DNA from: RGIG529 sp050950425 | GTDB taxonomy: Bacteria > Bacillota > Clostridia > Oscillospirales > Oscillospiraceae | Assembly (NCBI GenBank): GCA_050950425.1 | Contig: JBMNHO010000004.1 | Coordinates: 1 to 23,101 of the forward strand | Length of the DNA: 23,101 nucleotides | Reading direction: 5' to 3' | Part shown: positions 13,516 to 21,705 of the stretch, piece after piece | How positions within the stretch are numbered: the first letter of the stretch is position 1 | How the letters are laid out: every line of letters begins with the position of its first letter | Made by a program: the position numbers and the translations under genes | Notes under the pieces: model-generated | Databases searched by the model: none | Seen by the model: the letters and a program-made list of their open reading frames with translations, nothing else | Told to the model about the DNA's origin: nothing

Positions 13516-15376
13516 ATGCAGAGAGTGATACTTAGCAAGAAAAACCATATAACATTAATCAGTGCCATTTTAATTGTAATCGGATTTACCAGTGCGCTGG
13601 GTTTCAAAAATGAAGTGGTAGCTGTTTGGGCTTTGGCTGTTGCTTCTGTTTTGGGTCTTGCACCCATTGCCATCCAGGCGTACCAGGCAGTAAGAGTCAA
13701 GGTTATCAGCATTGATTTACTTGGTCACCATCGCTGTTATCGGTGCGTTTTTCATTAAAAACTTCGAAGAATCCGCCATTGTGACGTTCCTGTTCTTATT
13801 CGGTGCTTTTTTAGAGCAGCGGACATTGAACAAAACGCGCTCTGCTATTAAAGAACTCACAGAAATGGCACCGGAAAGCGCGCTAAAACAAATGGCAAAT
13901 GGAGAATTTGAAGAAGTTGAAGTGGACGAAGTGGACGTGGGCGACATTTTGCTGGTGAAAACCGGCGCGAAAATACCCGTTGACGGTACCGTTTTGTCCG
14001 GTGAAGGCAGCATCAACGAAGCGAGCATCACAGGCGAATCTCTTCCCGTTTCTAAGGAAGAAGGGGCGAATGTGTTCGCAGGCACAATCCTCGACAATGG
14101 AACCATACAGATTGTCGCCGACCGCATAGGCGACGACACAACCTTTGGTAAAATCATTGAGCTGGTAGAAGAAGCGCAGGATTCCAAATCGGAGGCAGAG
14201 CGTTTCGTGGACCGTTTCGCGAAATACTACACGCCGGCCGTTCTTCTCCTTGGCATACTCGTTTGGGTGTTCTCCCAAAACATCGAGTTGGCCATCACCA
14301 TTCTCGTTCTTGGATGCCCCGGTGCGCTGGTGATCGGCGTGCCCGTATCCAACGTAGCAGGCATCGGGAACGGCGCGCGCCATGGTGTGCTGCTCAAAGG
14401 CAGCGAAGTCATCGGCGACTTTAGCAGGCTGGACACCATGGTGTTCGACAAAACGGGCACGTTAACCGCAGGAAACCCATCGGTTGCGGAAAAGGAATAC
14501 TATGGGGATAATATTGATGAGGCATTAAGGTACCTGGCAAGTGTGGAGCGTGAGTCCGACCATCCCTTGGCTAAGGCCGTGCTAGAGAAAATTGGCGAAA
14601 CCACGCTCTCACCGGTGGAAAACACCGAAGTTGTCAAAGGCGGCGGAATTGTAGCCAGCGTGGATGGTCACAGAATTGCGGTCGGCAATGTGACCTTGAT
14701 GGAACGAGAAGGTGTAGAACTTAGTGAACAGGCAAAAGCCGATATCGCCCGCTCTGAGAAAAACGGGAACTCGCTTGTGCTGACTTCTGTGGACGGGCAA
14801 CTGAAAGTGTTGATGGGGGTGCGCGATCAGATCCGCCCCGGCGTGAAGGAAGATCTGCGCAGGCTGAAAAAGCTGGGCGTCAAGAACCTTGTGATGCTCT
14901 CGGGCGACAACCAGGGAACGGTGGATGCGGTCAGCCGGGAACTGGGCTTGACCGAAGCGCATGGCAACATGCTGCCCGAGGATAAGTCTGCTTATATCAA
15001 AAGGCTGATTGAGGAAGAAGGCCAAATCGTTGCTTTCGTAGGCGACGGCGTGAACGACAGTCCTTCCCTGGCGTTGGCGCACATCGGCATCGCCATGGGA
15101 AGCGGCACAGACGTGGCCATTGAAACCTCTGATGTGGTCTTAATGAATTCAGATTTTAGCCGTTTGCCCCATGCGCTGGGACTGACAAAAGCCACAGCTC
15201 GAAACATGAAGCAGAATATTCTGATTGCCGTAGGCGTAGTGCTGTTCTTGCTCGCCAGCGTGTTCTTCAGCGAATGGATGAATATGTCCATCGGCATGCT
15301 GGTGCACGAAGCCAGTATTCTGGTGGTCATCTTAAACGGCATGAGGCTGCTTCGCTATAAATTGAGGAAGCAATAA
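13516..15376 (+). pseudogene. Heavy-metal P1B-type ATPase (CPG variant), frameshifted near the N-terminus
   Basis: The two frames 13516-13758 and 13712-15376 join into a pump of about 619 residues. The break is one extra T around 13709-13711 (DLL-VTIAVIG expected across it). The second frame alone could give 554 residues from ATG 13712, lacking the first membrane helices. Motifs visible are TGES, the membrane motif CPGALVIGVP (usual form CPC), DKTGTLT intact, the P1B-specific HP in SDHPLAKAV, GDGVNDSP, and the terminal helices. There is no N-terminal HMA domain; a separate HMA protein follows. With CPG instead of CPC, the transported metal is uncertain. AAGGTGG precedes ATG 13516. It lies in an operon with ric and the HMA gene under an FNR-type box. 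Confidence 0.85.
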
Positions 15377-15401
15377 TCAAAATAGAAAAGGAGATTAAAA
15401 A

Positions 15402-15635
15402 ATGCAAAAAGCAACCATCCAATTAGGAACATTGACCTGCCCGTCCTGTGTGCAAAAGATCGAAAACGCGACAAAATCCTTGAGCGGCGTGGAAAAGGAA
15501 AGCGTAAAGGTGTTGTTCAACTCAAGCAAAGTCAAGTTTGACTTTGATGATGAAAAGCTGTCGGTGCAAGACGTAGAAAAGGCCATCACCGCTCTTGGAT
15601 ACGAAGTGAAGAAATCGCAAGTCAAGGCGAAATAA
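15402..15635 (+). CDS. HMA-domain metallochaperone (CopZ-like)
   Basis: The 77-residue single heavy-metal-associated domain has the betaalphabetabetaalphabeta pattern and the metal-binding TCPSC at 12-16 (CxxC). The second half (FDDEKLSVQDVEKAITALGYEV) is typical of the family. It probably delivers a soft or transition metal to the ATPase encoded just upstream, which lacks its own HMA domain. AAAGGAG precedes the ATG. The gene starts 25 bases after the ATPase stop and ends the operon. Which metal is bound cannot be decided from the sequence, and copper is only one option. Confidence 0.88.
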   Translation: MQKATIQLGTLTCPSCVQKIENATKSLSGVEKESVKVLFNSSKVKFDFDDEKLSVQDVEKAITALGYEVKKSQVKAK

Positions 15636-15644
15636 AACACAAGC

Positions 15645-15683
15645 GATCCCCTGGGTTATTCTAAAACCTATGCTCGGGGGATC
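15645..15683 (+). terminator. Hairpin after the HMA gene (weak terminator)
   Basis: GATCCCC (15645-15651) pairs with GGGGATC (15677-15683) around a long loop. No real T run follows, so termination may be factor-dependent or the hairpin may only protect the 3' end. Confidence 0.4.
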
Positions 15684-15831
15684 ATCCCTTACATTCTTAA
15701 CATAGTAATATCCTTCATTTTTACAAGAGACATTTATATGCATAAGCACCAGCCTTACTAATAGCTGCGTTATGCCTTAATGCCATATTTCTCTTGCTTG
15801 TTGATAGCGCAATAAAGTGCCGTGTCATAGT

Positions 15832-15902
15832 ATGCACCCAATGCACCCGTCTGGTTTTCCAAAGGAATCGTGTTATTGTATCAAAAGCGGCGTCATTAGA
15901 CA
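15832..15902. repeat. Dispersed repeat, copy B
   Basis: It has the same ordered blocks as copy A at 9507-9582: ATGCACCC, ATGCACCCG, N25, ATTGTATCAA, N6, CGTCATTAGACA. The two ATGCACCC blocks are 4 bases closer together than in copy A; all later spacings are equal. The DNA after the final block differs completely (a terminator here, a recombinase fragment in copy A). Confidence 0.6.
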
Positions 15903-15909
15903 GAACGCC

Positions 15910-15957
15910 AACCATCTGTTGATAAAAGAAATTTTACCGGCAGATGGTTTTTCTTTG
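15910..15957 (+). terminator. Intrinsic terminator
   Basis: AACCATCTG (15910-15918) pairs with CAGATGGTT (15941-15949), followed by TTTCTTTG. No gene ends directly before it; it may end a transcript running through repeat copy B. Confidence 0.55.
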
Positions 15958-16136
15958 CTTCCAACGCCCGATAGCACGGGGCCTTTTCCCGTCTCAGGGG
16001 AAAGAACAAGCCTCCTGTTGTGCTTTTTTTGTTGCAAAAAGCGGCTTGCATATGGTTCCTCAGATGATACAAATTGTAAAACCGTGCTTCTGGGCCTTCC
16101 CCCGTAAGACATTTTAAAACAGGAGGCAACTATATT

Positions 16137-16196
16137 GTGGGCAACGTAAAAGCCACACGCAAAAAGGACACAGGTTTTTCAAGGGCATTCCTCTGA
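16137..16196 (+). CDS. Possible 19-residue leader peptide or truncated gene start
   Basis: A GTG start with AGGAGG at 16121-16126 opens a 20-codon frame giving VGNVKATRKKDTGFSRAFL, ending in TGA at 16194-16196. The ribosome binding site is excellent but ten bases away. Tandem terminators follow at 16214-16274. This could be an attenuation leader peptide or the cut-off 5' end of a mobile-element gene. No known family is recognised. Confidence 0.3.
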   Translation: MGNVKATRKKDTGFSRAFL

Positions 16197-16213
16197 ATTT
16201 CGCGGATGTTTGG

Positions 16214-16246
16214 CCCCTACCCGAAAAAGGTAGGGGTCTTTTTTAT
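16214..16246 (+). terminator. Intrinsic terminator, first of a tandem pair
   Basis: CCCCTACC (16214-16221) pairs with GGTAGGGG (16229-16236), followed by TCTTTTTTAT. A strong canonical form. Confidence 0.85.
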
Positions 16247-16250
16247 ACAA

Positions 16251-16274
16251 ACTACCCGGTCGGGTGGTTTTTTA
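16251..16274 (+). terminator. Intrinsic terminator, second of a tandem pair
   Basis: ACTACCC (16251-16257) pairs with GGGTGGT (16262-16268) with one G-T pair, followed by a T run. It sits directly behind the first terminator and insulates the cluster that begins at 16338. Confidence 0.65.
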
Positions 16275-16337
16275 TATTTGCGTTTTAGCTATGCTGTTAT
16301 TGAAGAATGCAACTCTGCCTGAAAAGGAGGGGTATGT

Positions 16338-16868
16338 TTGAAAACAATCAAAAGAAGATGTTTTGTATTCAGAGCCTTTACCGGTTTTATTATACTGGCT
16401 GGCGCTGTGCTTCTCATTTTTGGCAAAGCGGTATCCGAAACACAGACGCAGGTGCTGCTTGCTGTCATCATCATTGCGGGCGGAATTGCGGCAGGGCTCT
16501 GGGTGCGAGAACTTGGAAAGCTGAAAATTGCGCGCCTCATTGCGGAAAACCCAATCCTGCACATCCGCACTGCCGTTATCAGCGATCTAGCCAGCGAAGG
16601 CGCCCAGCCGGAGGAACGGGAAAGCATTGGCGCAACCGTCTCTTATTTCGGTATTCTCTTGGATACGAAAATCATTAAGTTCAACCAGGACAGTATTCGG
16701 CTAAAAGCCGTGGAGATCGGAGAGGACTTCATCTCCTTTACCTATGATAAAGAAAAATGGATGTGGAACATACGGCTTCTGCGCCCGGCAATCGATCCGG
16801 CTTCCATGGAGAAAATCTGTGAACGATTTCGCTTTGAGACAGGGATTACACCGACATTGTTGGTTTAA
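16338..16868 (+). CDS. Unknown two-helix membrane protein
   Basis: A 176-residue protein I do not recognise. Two membrane helices (around 11-29 and 38-54) are followed by a 120-residue soluble domain rich in beta-strand, with ISFTYDKEKWMWNIRLL near 132-148, ending in TPTLLV. The start is TTG with AAGGAGGGG five bases before it; the nearby ATG at 16334 is in a different frame. The soluble part is likely cytoplasmic if the N-terminal positive charges stay inside. It is the first gene of a dense plus-strand cluster of membrane and zinc-ribbon proteins (16338-22358) and directly follows tandem terminators, so the cluster is probably a separate transcription unit. I did not find a clear promoter. 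Confidence 0.65.
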   Translation: MKTIKRRCFVFRAFTGFIILAGAVLLIFGKAVSETQTQVLLAVIIIAGGIAAGLWVRELGKLKIARLIAENPILHIRTAVISDLASEGAQPEERESIGATVSYFGILLDTKIIKFNQDSIRLKAVEIGEDFISFTYDKEKWMWNIRLLRPAIDPASMEKICERFRFETGITPTLLV

Positions 16869-16910
16869 TGGGAAGGTTCCAACACGAAGCCCCGCTTTTT
16901 TAAAAACACG

Positions 16911-17168
16911 CATGACAACACCGGCTCTATGTTTCCCGGCCGTATTTCTGGTTGGAGTCGTGTTTTCTGTTTTTGCGCTTGCGGCGAACCCAAACCCAAG
17001 GAAACGGAAAAAGTCGACCCTGTTTCAGAATCGGCAGAGCGGGAACCGGAACCGAGAAGGGAACCGACATCCGACCAAAGCGTGTGTAACATCATGTTGG
17101 CGGAACGTCCCACCGAAAAAGCATTGTCAGAATACAGGATCGGGCGGTTATCGCCACTTGACTTTTGA
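16911..17168 (+). pseudogene. Probable lipoprotein gene with a frameshift
   Basis: From ATG 16911 one frame gives a hydrophobic signal-like stretch (PAVFLVGVVFSVFALAA). At about 16975-16990 the next frame takes over with ACGEPKPKETEKVDPVSESAE, a lipobox-type Cys followed by a charged, Pro/Glu-rich linker, and runs to a stop at 17166-17168. Joined, they read as a lipoprotein signal peptide plus mature part (FALA-ACGEP). No ribosome binding site is visible before 16911, and the mature part is short (about 60 residues). The next gene starts 14 bases later. The stretch 16869-17181 holds nothing else that I can support. Confidence 0.4.
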
Positions 17169-17181
17169 AAGGAGCAGCAAT

Positions 17182-17817
17182 ATGTATTGCGAACAATGTG
17201 GCGCCCGGCACGAGCCGGGAAGTAAGTTTTGCGCTGAATGCGGAACCCCTATCCCCCAGCCTTCTGCCAACTTCGCTGCAGAATATATCCCGTCAAAGCC
17301 GGCGCCGGCCAGCCCGCCCGGCGGCAACGGAGAGATTGTATTGGTCCTCGCAGCGCAGCGCAAGGAATCGTTTTTCAAACGAAAAGCCTGCTACTTGGTC
17401 TTTATGAAGGACAAATTGATTGTCGCTCACCTCTCCGCGCAGCGTCAAAAGGAGGAAAACGCTAGAATCTCGAGCGAACTAAAGGCGCAAGGTAAGGGCT
17501 TTTTTAAAGGCAGCGTGGCAATGATGCAGCACTGGGCAAATTATCACACAAAGTACTATTCCATGACACCGGGGCATATTCTCGCCGAAGATTCTACAAA
17601 CTTCACAATTCAATACACGGACATCAAAAAGCTTGTTTTTCGATGCGAGTCAACCGACATAGACGTTGACGGCGGAACCTCCAGTCGTCAGGGTAAGCTT
17701 TCCATTGCACTCTTTGACGGAAAGAAAATCGAGTTTTCCCATACGTTTTCTCACAACAGCGCAATCAAAAAAACGCTGGTAGATCTTTTTGGAAAAACGC
17801 TGAATTACAAAAAATAG
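17182..17817 (+). CDS. Zinc-ribbon protein with a PH-like C-terminal domain
   Basis: 211 residues. The N-terminal zinc ribbon CEQCG (3-7), then CAECG (18-22), is followed by a Pro/Ala linker (around 25-52). A beta-rich domain (EIVLVLAAQRKESFF, YLVFMKDKLIVAHL, IQYTDIKKLVFRC, LSIALFDGKKIEF) comes next, with a helix at the end (IKKTLVDLFGKTL). Strand order and the final helix recall PH-like domains; this is a fold-level impression only. No membrane helix is present, so it is probably cytoplasmic. GAAAGGAG precedes ATG 17182. The frame is open upstream to 16744, but the ribosome binding site and zinc-ribbon start fix 17182. The subtilase gene downstream also starts with a zinc ribbon. Confidence 0.7.
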   Translation: MYCEQCGARHEPGSKFCAECGTPIPQPSANFAAEYIPSKPAPASPPGGNGEIVLVLAAQRKESFFKRKACYLVFMKDKLIVAHLSAQRQKEENARISSELKAQGKGFFKGSVAMMQHWANYHTKYYSMTPGHILAEDSTNFTIQYTDIKKLVFRCESTDIDVDGGTSSRQGKLSIALFDGKKIEFSHTFSHNSAIKKTLVDLFGKTLNYKK

Positions 17818-17891
17818 CGCTCCCACGCCTTGCTCATACGACCAAACAAATGCGGGCGCACCAGAAAACTAAGGAATTGTAGGTGAATGAC

Positions 17892-18587
17892 ATGAACAAC
17901 CCCAAGAAGCGAAACGGAATCGTGATCTTGCTTTTGGTATTGGTGCTTGTGGTATGGGGTTTGGGCTTGGCGGGCTTGGTAAAAAGCTTCGTAGGCCGCC
18001 CTCCCCGGCTTAAAAAGGATGATCCCGGCGCAACGGAAAGCCAGCATATGGAACACACTGCTCCGGCCGAGTCTCCTGCGGAAACATCGTCTTCGCCGAA
18101 GGTTGATGAGACTGCGCCAATTCAAACCCCCGCGCAGCCAACGGCCCCGCAGACGCTTAATGTGAGCGGCATATGGGATATGACCTTCCACCGCTACTAC
18201 TCCATCGAGGACGAAGGTTCATGGGAGCCAATCGGTATGGAAGAGATTTTTCTTTGGATGGAAATCTATCCCGGAAAGCAGTTCGAGTGCGATATCATGC
18301 CGTATGAGGGCTACATAAACGGCGAGTCATTCGCCGATTCTCTGGCTCTCGAGCCACAGCTTCATACGGGTGAGGTAAGCGGAAATACGCTGAGGCTATA
18401 CCTCGACCTCGACAATTTCTATCTCAACCCCGCCATAGAGGTCAACGACACCATTCAGCCCGGCTATATCGAAATTCCGATCACCGAAAACGGACTGCCA
18501 CGCGGCACCTATGACAATACATGGGTGGCAGTTGTTGGCGATTACAACTTGCAAAGCCGCGTAACCATCGATTTGAAGAAAAGATAA
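17892..18587 (+). CDS. Unknown membrane-anchored protein with lipocalin-like domain
   Basis: About 231 residues. A short charged N-terminus (NNPKKRNG) and one membrane helix (around 9-30) are followed by a Pro/Thr/Ser/Glu linker (around 40-92). A beta-rich extracellular domain begins VSGIWDMTFHRYYS and ends VTIDLKKR. The SGIWD opening and repeated short strands resemble small lipocalin-like barrels, without a firm family match. A similar opening (GIYEVKGVWDSG) occurs in the C-terminal part of the subtilase downstream. The start is either GTG 17883 or ATG 17892; AGGTGA five bases before the ATG favours 17892. It ends 27 bases before the protease gene, so the two are probably co-transcribed. 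Confidence 0.65.
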   Translation: MNNPKKRNGIVILLLVLVLVVWGLGLAGLVKSFVGRPPRLKKDDPGATESQHMEHTAPAESPAETSSSPKVDETAPIQTPAQPTAPQTLNVSGIWDMTFHRYYSIEDEGSWEPIGMEEIFLWMEIYPGKQFECDIMPYEGYINGESFADSLALEPQLHTGEVSGNTLRLYLDLDNFYLNPAIEVNDTIQPGYIEIPITENGLPRGTYDNTWVAVVGDYNLQSRVTIDLKKR

Positions 18588-18614
18588 GCGAACGCGTTAT
18601 CAGGAGGGATTGCT

Positions 18615-21059
18615 ATGTTTTGCAGACATTGCGGATCGGAAGTCAAAGACAGCGCTAAGTTTTGCCGGAAGTGTGGCTCCGATATCAAAAGAAAAACCAT
18701 TGATGCGGAGGGAAATGGCCAACAGGGCGGGCCTCCGCAGCCGCCATCAAGTCCGCCATCCCAACAGCCCCGCCAAGAGCCGTTTCCTCCCCCCCGGCAG
18801 ACGGTAAACCAGCCCCCCGCACACGGCGGCGTGGTGAAAAAATCGAATGGACGGACTGTTTTGTTGATCATACTGATCATCGCGCTTGTGGCAGGGCTGT
18901 GCGTCAACATATTCCAGTTTATAAATGGATCGCATCTTTTTTCCGGAGGTTCGGCGCAAAAAGGGCTTGCGACATACCAAGAGGTAAACCCCGCCTCTGT
19001 CATCAAAACGGAAAAATGGGGCTATGTGCCAACCGACCAGGTCATCGTTGTGTTTAAAGACGATGTGGACAAAGGCACGGCCCAGAAAGTCGTTGAGCAG
19101 ATGGGCGGCACCGTTGTCGGGGAATTGGAATTTATTAACCTATATCAAATTGAGACCGGCGACAAAACCGAATCTGAGCTCAACGCCACTCTGGACGCTG
19201 TTTTTGAACTGGAGGGCGTTGAGCTTGCTTTCCCTAACATGCCTGCTTACGGTTCGGATATGGCGGGAGAACCATGTTCTCCCCTCAATGATCCCGCGTA
19301 CAAGGATCCCGCGAATTCGCATTATAACGTCATCGGCATGGAAAACGCGTGGAAGATACTCAAAGGCAGCGGGGTGCCTCTGAACAAGGTAACTGTCGGG
19401 GTGCTGGATGAAGCCTTTTATACCGGGTCGAGCGAATTTGACGGTAAAACCAAGCTGTCCGGCGATACCACAAATGACCCAGCCAAGGAAGACAGCCAGA
19501 TCATCGACGGTGGGTTTACACACGGTACCATGGTCGCGCACGTGATCGGCGCGGATTCTAAAAATGGCGGTATGGTCGGTGTGGCCGGTGTGCTGGAAGA
19601 GAACCTTCACATCCATTCGAAAAATGTCTTTGACGTCAATCCGCATTACACCGCCACGCAAGCCGACACGCAGGACCTGACGCAGATTACGGTTCCGGCA
19701 ACCGGCGTAGCCTATACCGATAAAACTTTGGTTTATTTAAAGAAAATGGTGGACGAAGGGGCCACAGTGATCAACTGTTCCTTCAACTTCAAACCGCAAA
19801 ACGATAATTACGAGTACATTGTGAAGGCCTACGAGAAATTTTTTAAAAAAATGCAGGAAACAAACCCGAATGTCGTTTTTGTGGCAAGTGCCGGCAACAC
19901 CGGCAATGCGGACAAGAGCAAAGGGGGGCTCAACGGAAAAAACGATTGCCCGGCGGGCATCAAGCTGCCGAACGTGGTTACGGTCGGCGCGATCAACAAC
20001 GACGGGTCACGCGCGGAGTTTTCAAGCTTCGCAACAGGCGATGCGGAATTGACCCTGTCCGCGCCGGGTGTTGAGATGGTCGTAGGCACGGATGAAAACG
20101 GACAGCCGGTCAAAGCGAGCGGCACAAGCTTTTCCGCGCCGCAGGTCACCTCAGCGATTGCGTTGTTGCAATCCATAAATCCCAAGCTGAATGCCGAAGA
20201 AATAAAGGATCTGCTGGTAAAAACCGCCGCCCCCGGAGTCACAACAGGAGAGCAATCCATACCTATTCCGGAAGGAATGGGCGCTGGCGTGCTGCGTGTC
20301 GATCAGGCGGTATTGCAGGCAATCAACGACCTGCGGTCCAAGGAAAACAACAGCCCCTACACGATGCAGGAGCTGTTGGACAAGAGCACAGTGGATCTCT
20401 ATGCGGAGACTGGCTTCAGAGAGTATACCGTTAGGGCCAGCGTGCCTGATGCGGAGGGATCAAACGTATCTTTGAAAATCGAGGTCACAGGCAAATGCAG
20501 CATTGAGGAAGATACGGTGCAAGCTGTTCAGGTCGGCGAGGAGGCCGTTTGGAATCTCACGATTGAGGATGATTCGGTTTTTGTAAGGGTTGTCAGAACG
20601 GATACCGAAGGTTGCGCCTTTATGACGCTTAAAATTTACGAGTCTGTTTCAGGTATCTATGAGGTGAAGGGTGTTTGGGATAGCGGCGATGGTCCGGAGC
20701 CGCTTACAGACTGGCGTGCGCAGGTTCAGGATACCGGAGACGGGGAAATGACGATCACATTCTTCAATGCGCTTGGCACCGTATTGACCGGCAGCTATGA
20801 CGAGATAACCGGCGTATTTGTCGGCATTGACCGCAACGAGCCGGCCGATTTTTTTGCATTCAACTGGTGGATGGGGGATAATACCACGATCACATTTGAT
20901 TTTGACAGCATGCCAATGACGGCCAAGGGTACGCTCACTTATGACTGGCATGCAACGGTAACGGCGGAGGACTCCGATTCCGATCCGATCGACGTATATC
21001 TCGGCCCCCCGACCAAGGTCGATTTTGAAATGCTCAAGGTTGAAGAGCTCCCCCAATAA
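18615..21059 (+). CDS. Membrane-anchored subtilisin-like serine protease with N-terminal zinc ribbon
   Basis: 814 residues. The zinc ribbon CRHCG (3-7)/CRKCG (17-21) is followed by a Pro/Gln-rich linker (35-70) and a membrane helix (81-101). An I9-type inhibitor propeptide (about 140-208, DQVIVVFKDDV to FPN) precedes a peptidase S8 domain (about 235-550). The catalytic triad is intact: Asp265 (VGVLDEAFY), His303 (FTHGTMVAHV) and Ser505 (GTSFSAP), with oxyanion Asn428 (ASAGN). A C-terminal beta-rich region (about 580-814) includes a lipocalin-like GIYEVKGVWDSG. The protease should lie outside and the zinc ribbon inside the cell, an unusual combination. AGGAGGG precedes the ATG. Targets are unknown; neighbouring secreted and membrane proteins are candidates. 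Confidence 0.88.
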   Translation: MFCRHCGSEVKDSAKFCRKCGSDIKRKTIDAEGNGQQGGPPQPPSSPPSQQPRQEPFPPPRQTVNQPPAHGGVVKKSNGRTVLLIILIIALVAGLCVNIFQFINGSHLFSGGSAQKGLATYQEVNPASVIKTEKWGYVPTDQVIVVFKDDVDKGTAQKVVEQMGGTVVGELEFINLYQIETGDKTESELNATLDAVFELEGVELAFPNMPAYGSDMAGEPCSPLNDPAYKDPANSHYNVIGMENAWKILKGSGVPLNKVTVGVLDEAFYTGSSEFDGKTKLSGDTTNDPAKEDSQIIDGGFTHGTMVAHVIGADSKNGGMVGVAGVLEENLHIHSKNVFDVNPHYTATQADTQDLTQITVPATGVAYTDKTLVYLKKMVDEGATVINCSFNFKPQNDNYEYIVKAYEKFFKKMQETNPNVVFVASAGNTGNADKSKGGLNGKNDCPAGIKLPNVVTVGAINNDGSRAEFSSFATGDAELTLSAPGVEMVVGTDENGQPVKASGTSFSAPQVTSAIALLQSINPKLNAEEIKDLLVKTAAPGVTTGEQSIPIPEGMGAGVLRVDQAVLQAINDLRSKENNSPYTMQELLDKSTVDLYAETGFREYTVRASVPDAEGSNVSLKIEVTGKCSIEEDTVQAVQVGEEAVWNLTIEDDSVFVRVVRTDTEGCAFMTLKIYESVSGIYEVKGVWDSGDGPEPLTDWRAQVQDTGDGEMTITFFNALGTVLTGSYDEITGVFVGIDRNEPADFFAFNWWMGDNTTITFDFDSMPMTAKGTLTYDWHATVTAEDSDSDPIDVYLGPPTKVDFEMLKVEELPQ

Positions 21060-21294
21060 CACAGAATATGCCCAGTAAAATCACATGTCAGAAGGGAGAC
21101 CAAATGCACGGGATCAATCGATTGGTTTGGCGATTGTTTTGCTGGAACACAGCGACAATTTTCTTTGCTTCGAGTTGTGTTTCCGTCCGGCATCTTAAAC
21201 AAAATAACAGACCGTGTGCAGGCTGCGGTTTTTTCACCGCGTCGATTCACGCGGGTTCTGGGACAGTCATAAAATATTTCAGGAGGCTTGCAAC
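21060..21294 (+). other. Short stretch with possible remnant of a gene 5' end
   Basis: ATG 21104 with GAAGGGAG before it opens a 69-codon frame to 21313 that begins hydrophobic and Cys-rich (NTATIFFASSC). The downstream gene's frame is also open here from GTG 21214 (GFWDSHKIFQEACN reads protein-like). Together this suggests that a signal-bearing N-terminus was shifted out of frame from the gene at 21295. Nothing else is seen. Confidence 0.3.
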
Positions 21295-21705
21295 ATGTTT
21301 GTTTCCGGCATGAAAAGGGCGTTTGCTTTGGCCGCGGATTACGACGGCACGACCCCGGAGGAAATGGAGCTGTCTGGTTTGACCTTTTATATCACGGCAT
21401 ATACATACTCAGGATCCTGCCAAACGAAATACATTGCAGCAACCGACGGCAAAAAACTTGAGATCGGGATTGCGGGAGCCGACCATAAAAACAACAAGGA
21501 GCTGCAGGGGATGCTGAACAGCATCCGCTTTACGCCGCAGGGCAATTCCTCAGCTCCCGCCATGGGGAAACCCCTTCACGAACGGGATGTGACACGGATC
21601 AAAGGGGGACCCCTTAACCAGGGAGCGATCATCGATAACGGCCCCAAGTCCATTATGCTTGTCGCCAACGCAACCTCCGAACGGTCAAAGGTAGGTGCGA
21701 TATGA
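21295..21705 (+). CDS. Unknown protein, possibly N-terminally truncated
   Basis: 136 residues from ATG 21295 (AGGAGG at 21281-21286, 8 bases upstream), with no signal peptide or membrane helix. The first 80 residues (ELSGLTFYITAYTYSGSCQTKYIAATDG, then ELQGMLNSIRF) look like a small alpha/beta domain ending in the SIRF helix often seen at the end of secreted protein domains. The rest is loop-rich. I do not recognise the family. The same frame is open upstream and protein-like for about 20 codons, and the AGGAGG could be coding (Gln-Glu-Ala), so the true protein may start further upstream across a frameshift. It overlaps the next start (ATGA), so coupled translation is likely. Confidence 0.55.
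   Translation: MFVSGMKRAFALAADYDGTTPEEMELSGLTFYITAYTYSGSCQTKYIAATDGKKLEIGIAGADHKNNKELQGMLNSIRFTPQGNSSAPAMGKPLHERDVTRIKGGPLNQGAIIDNGPKSIMLVANATSERSKVGAI

Larger units (their letters stand above)
15684..16337. other. Gene-poor, mobile-element-like stretch
   Basis: No convincing gene of normal size is present here. The stretch holds repeat copy B, three terminator-like hairpins and a 19-codon peptide frame (each listed separately). Longer minus-strand frames exist (for example 15721-15915 and 15896-16129) but lack ribosome binding sites and recognisable domains. Confidence 0.55.

Noticed and set aside
15721..15915. Minus-strand 64-codon frame over repeat copy B
   Set aside because: No ribosome binding site or domain. 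Similarity to the copy A frame follows the nucleotide blocks, so it does not prove coding.
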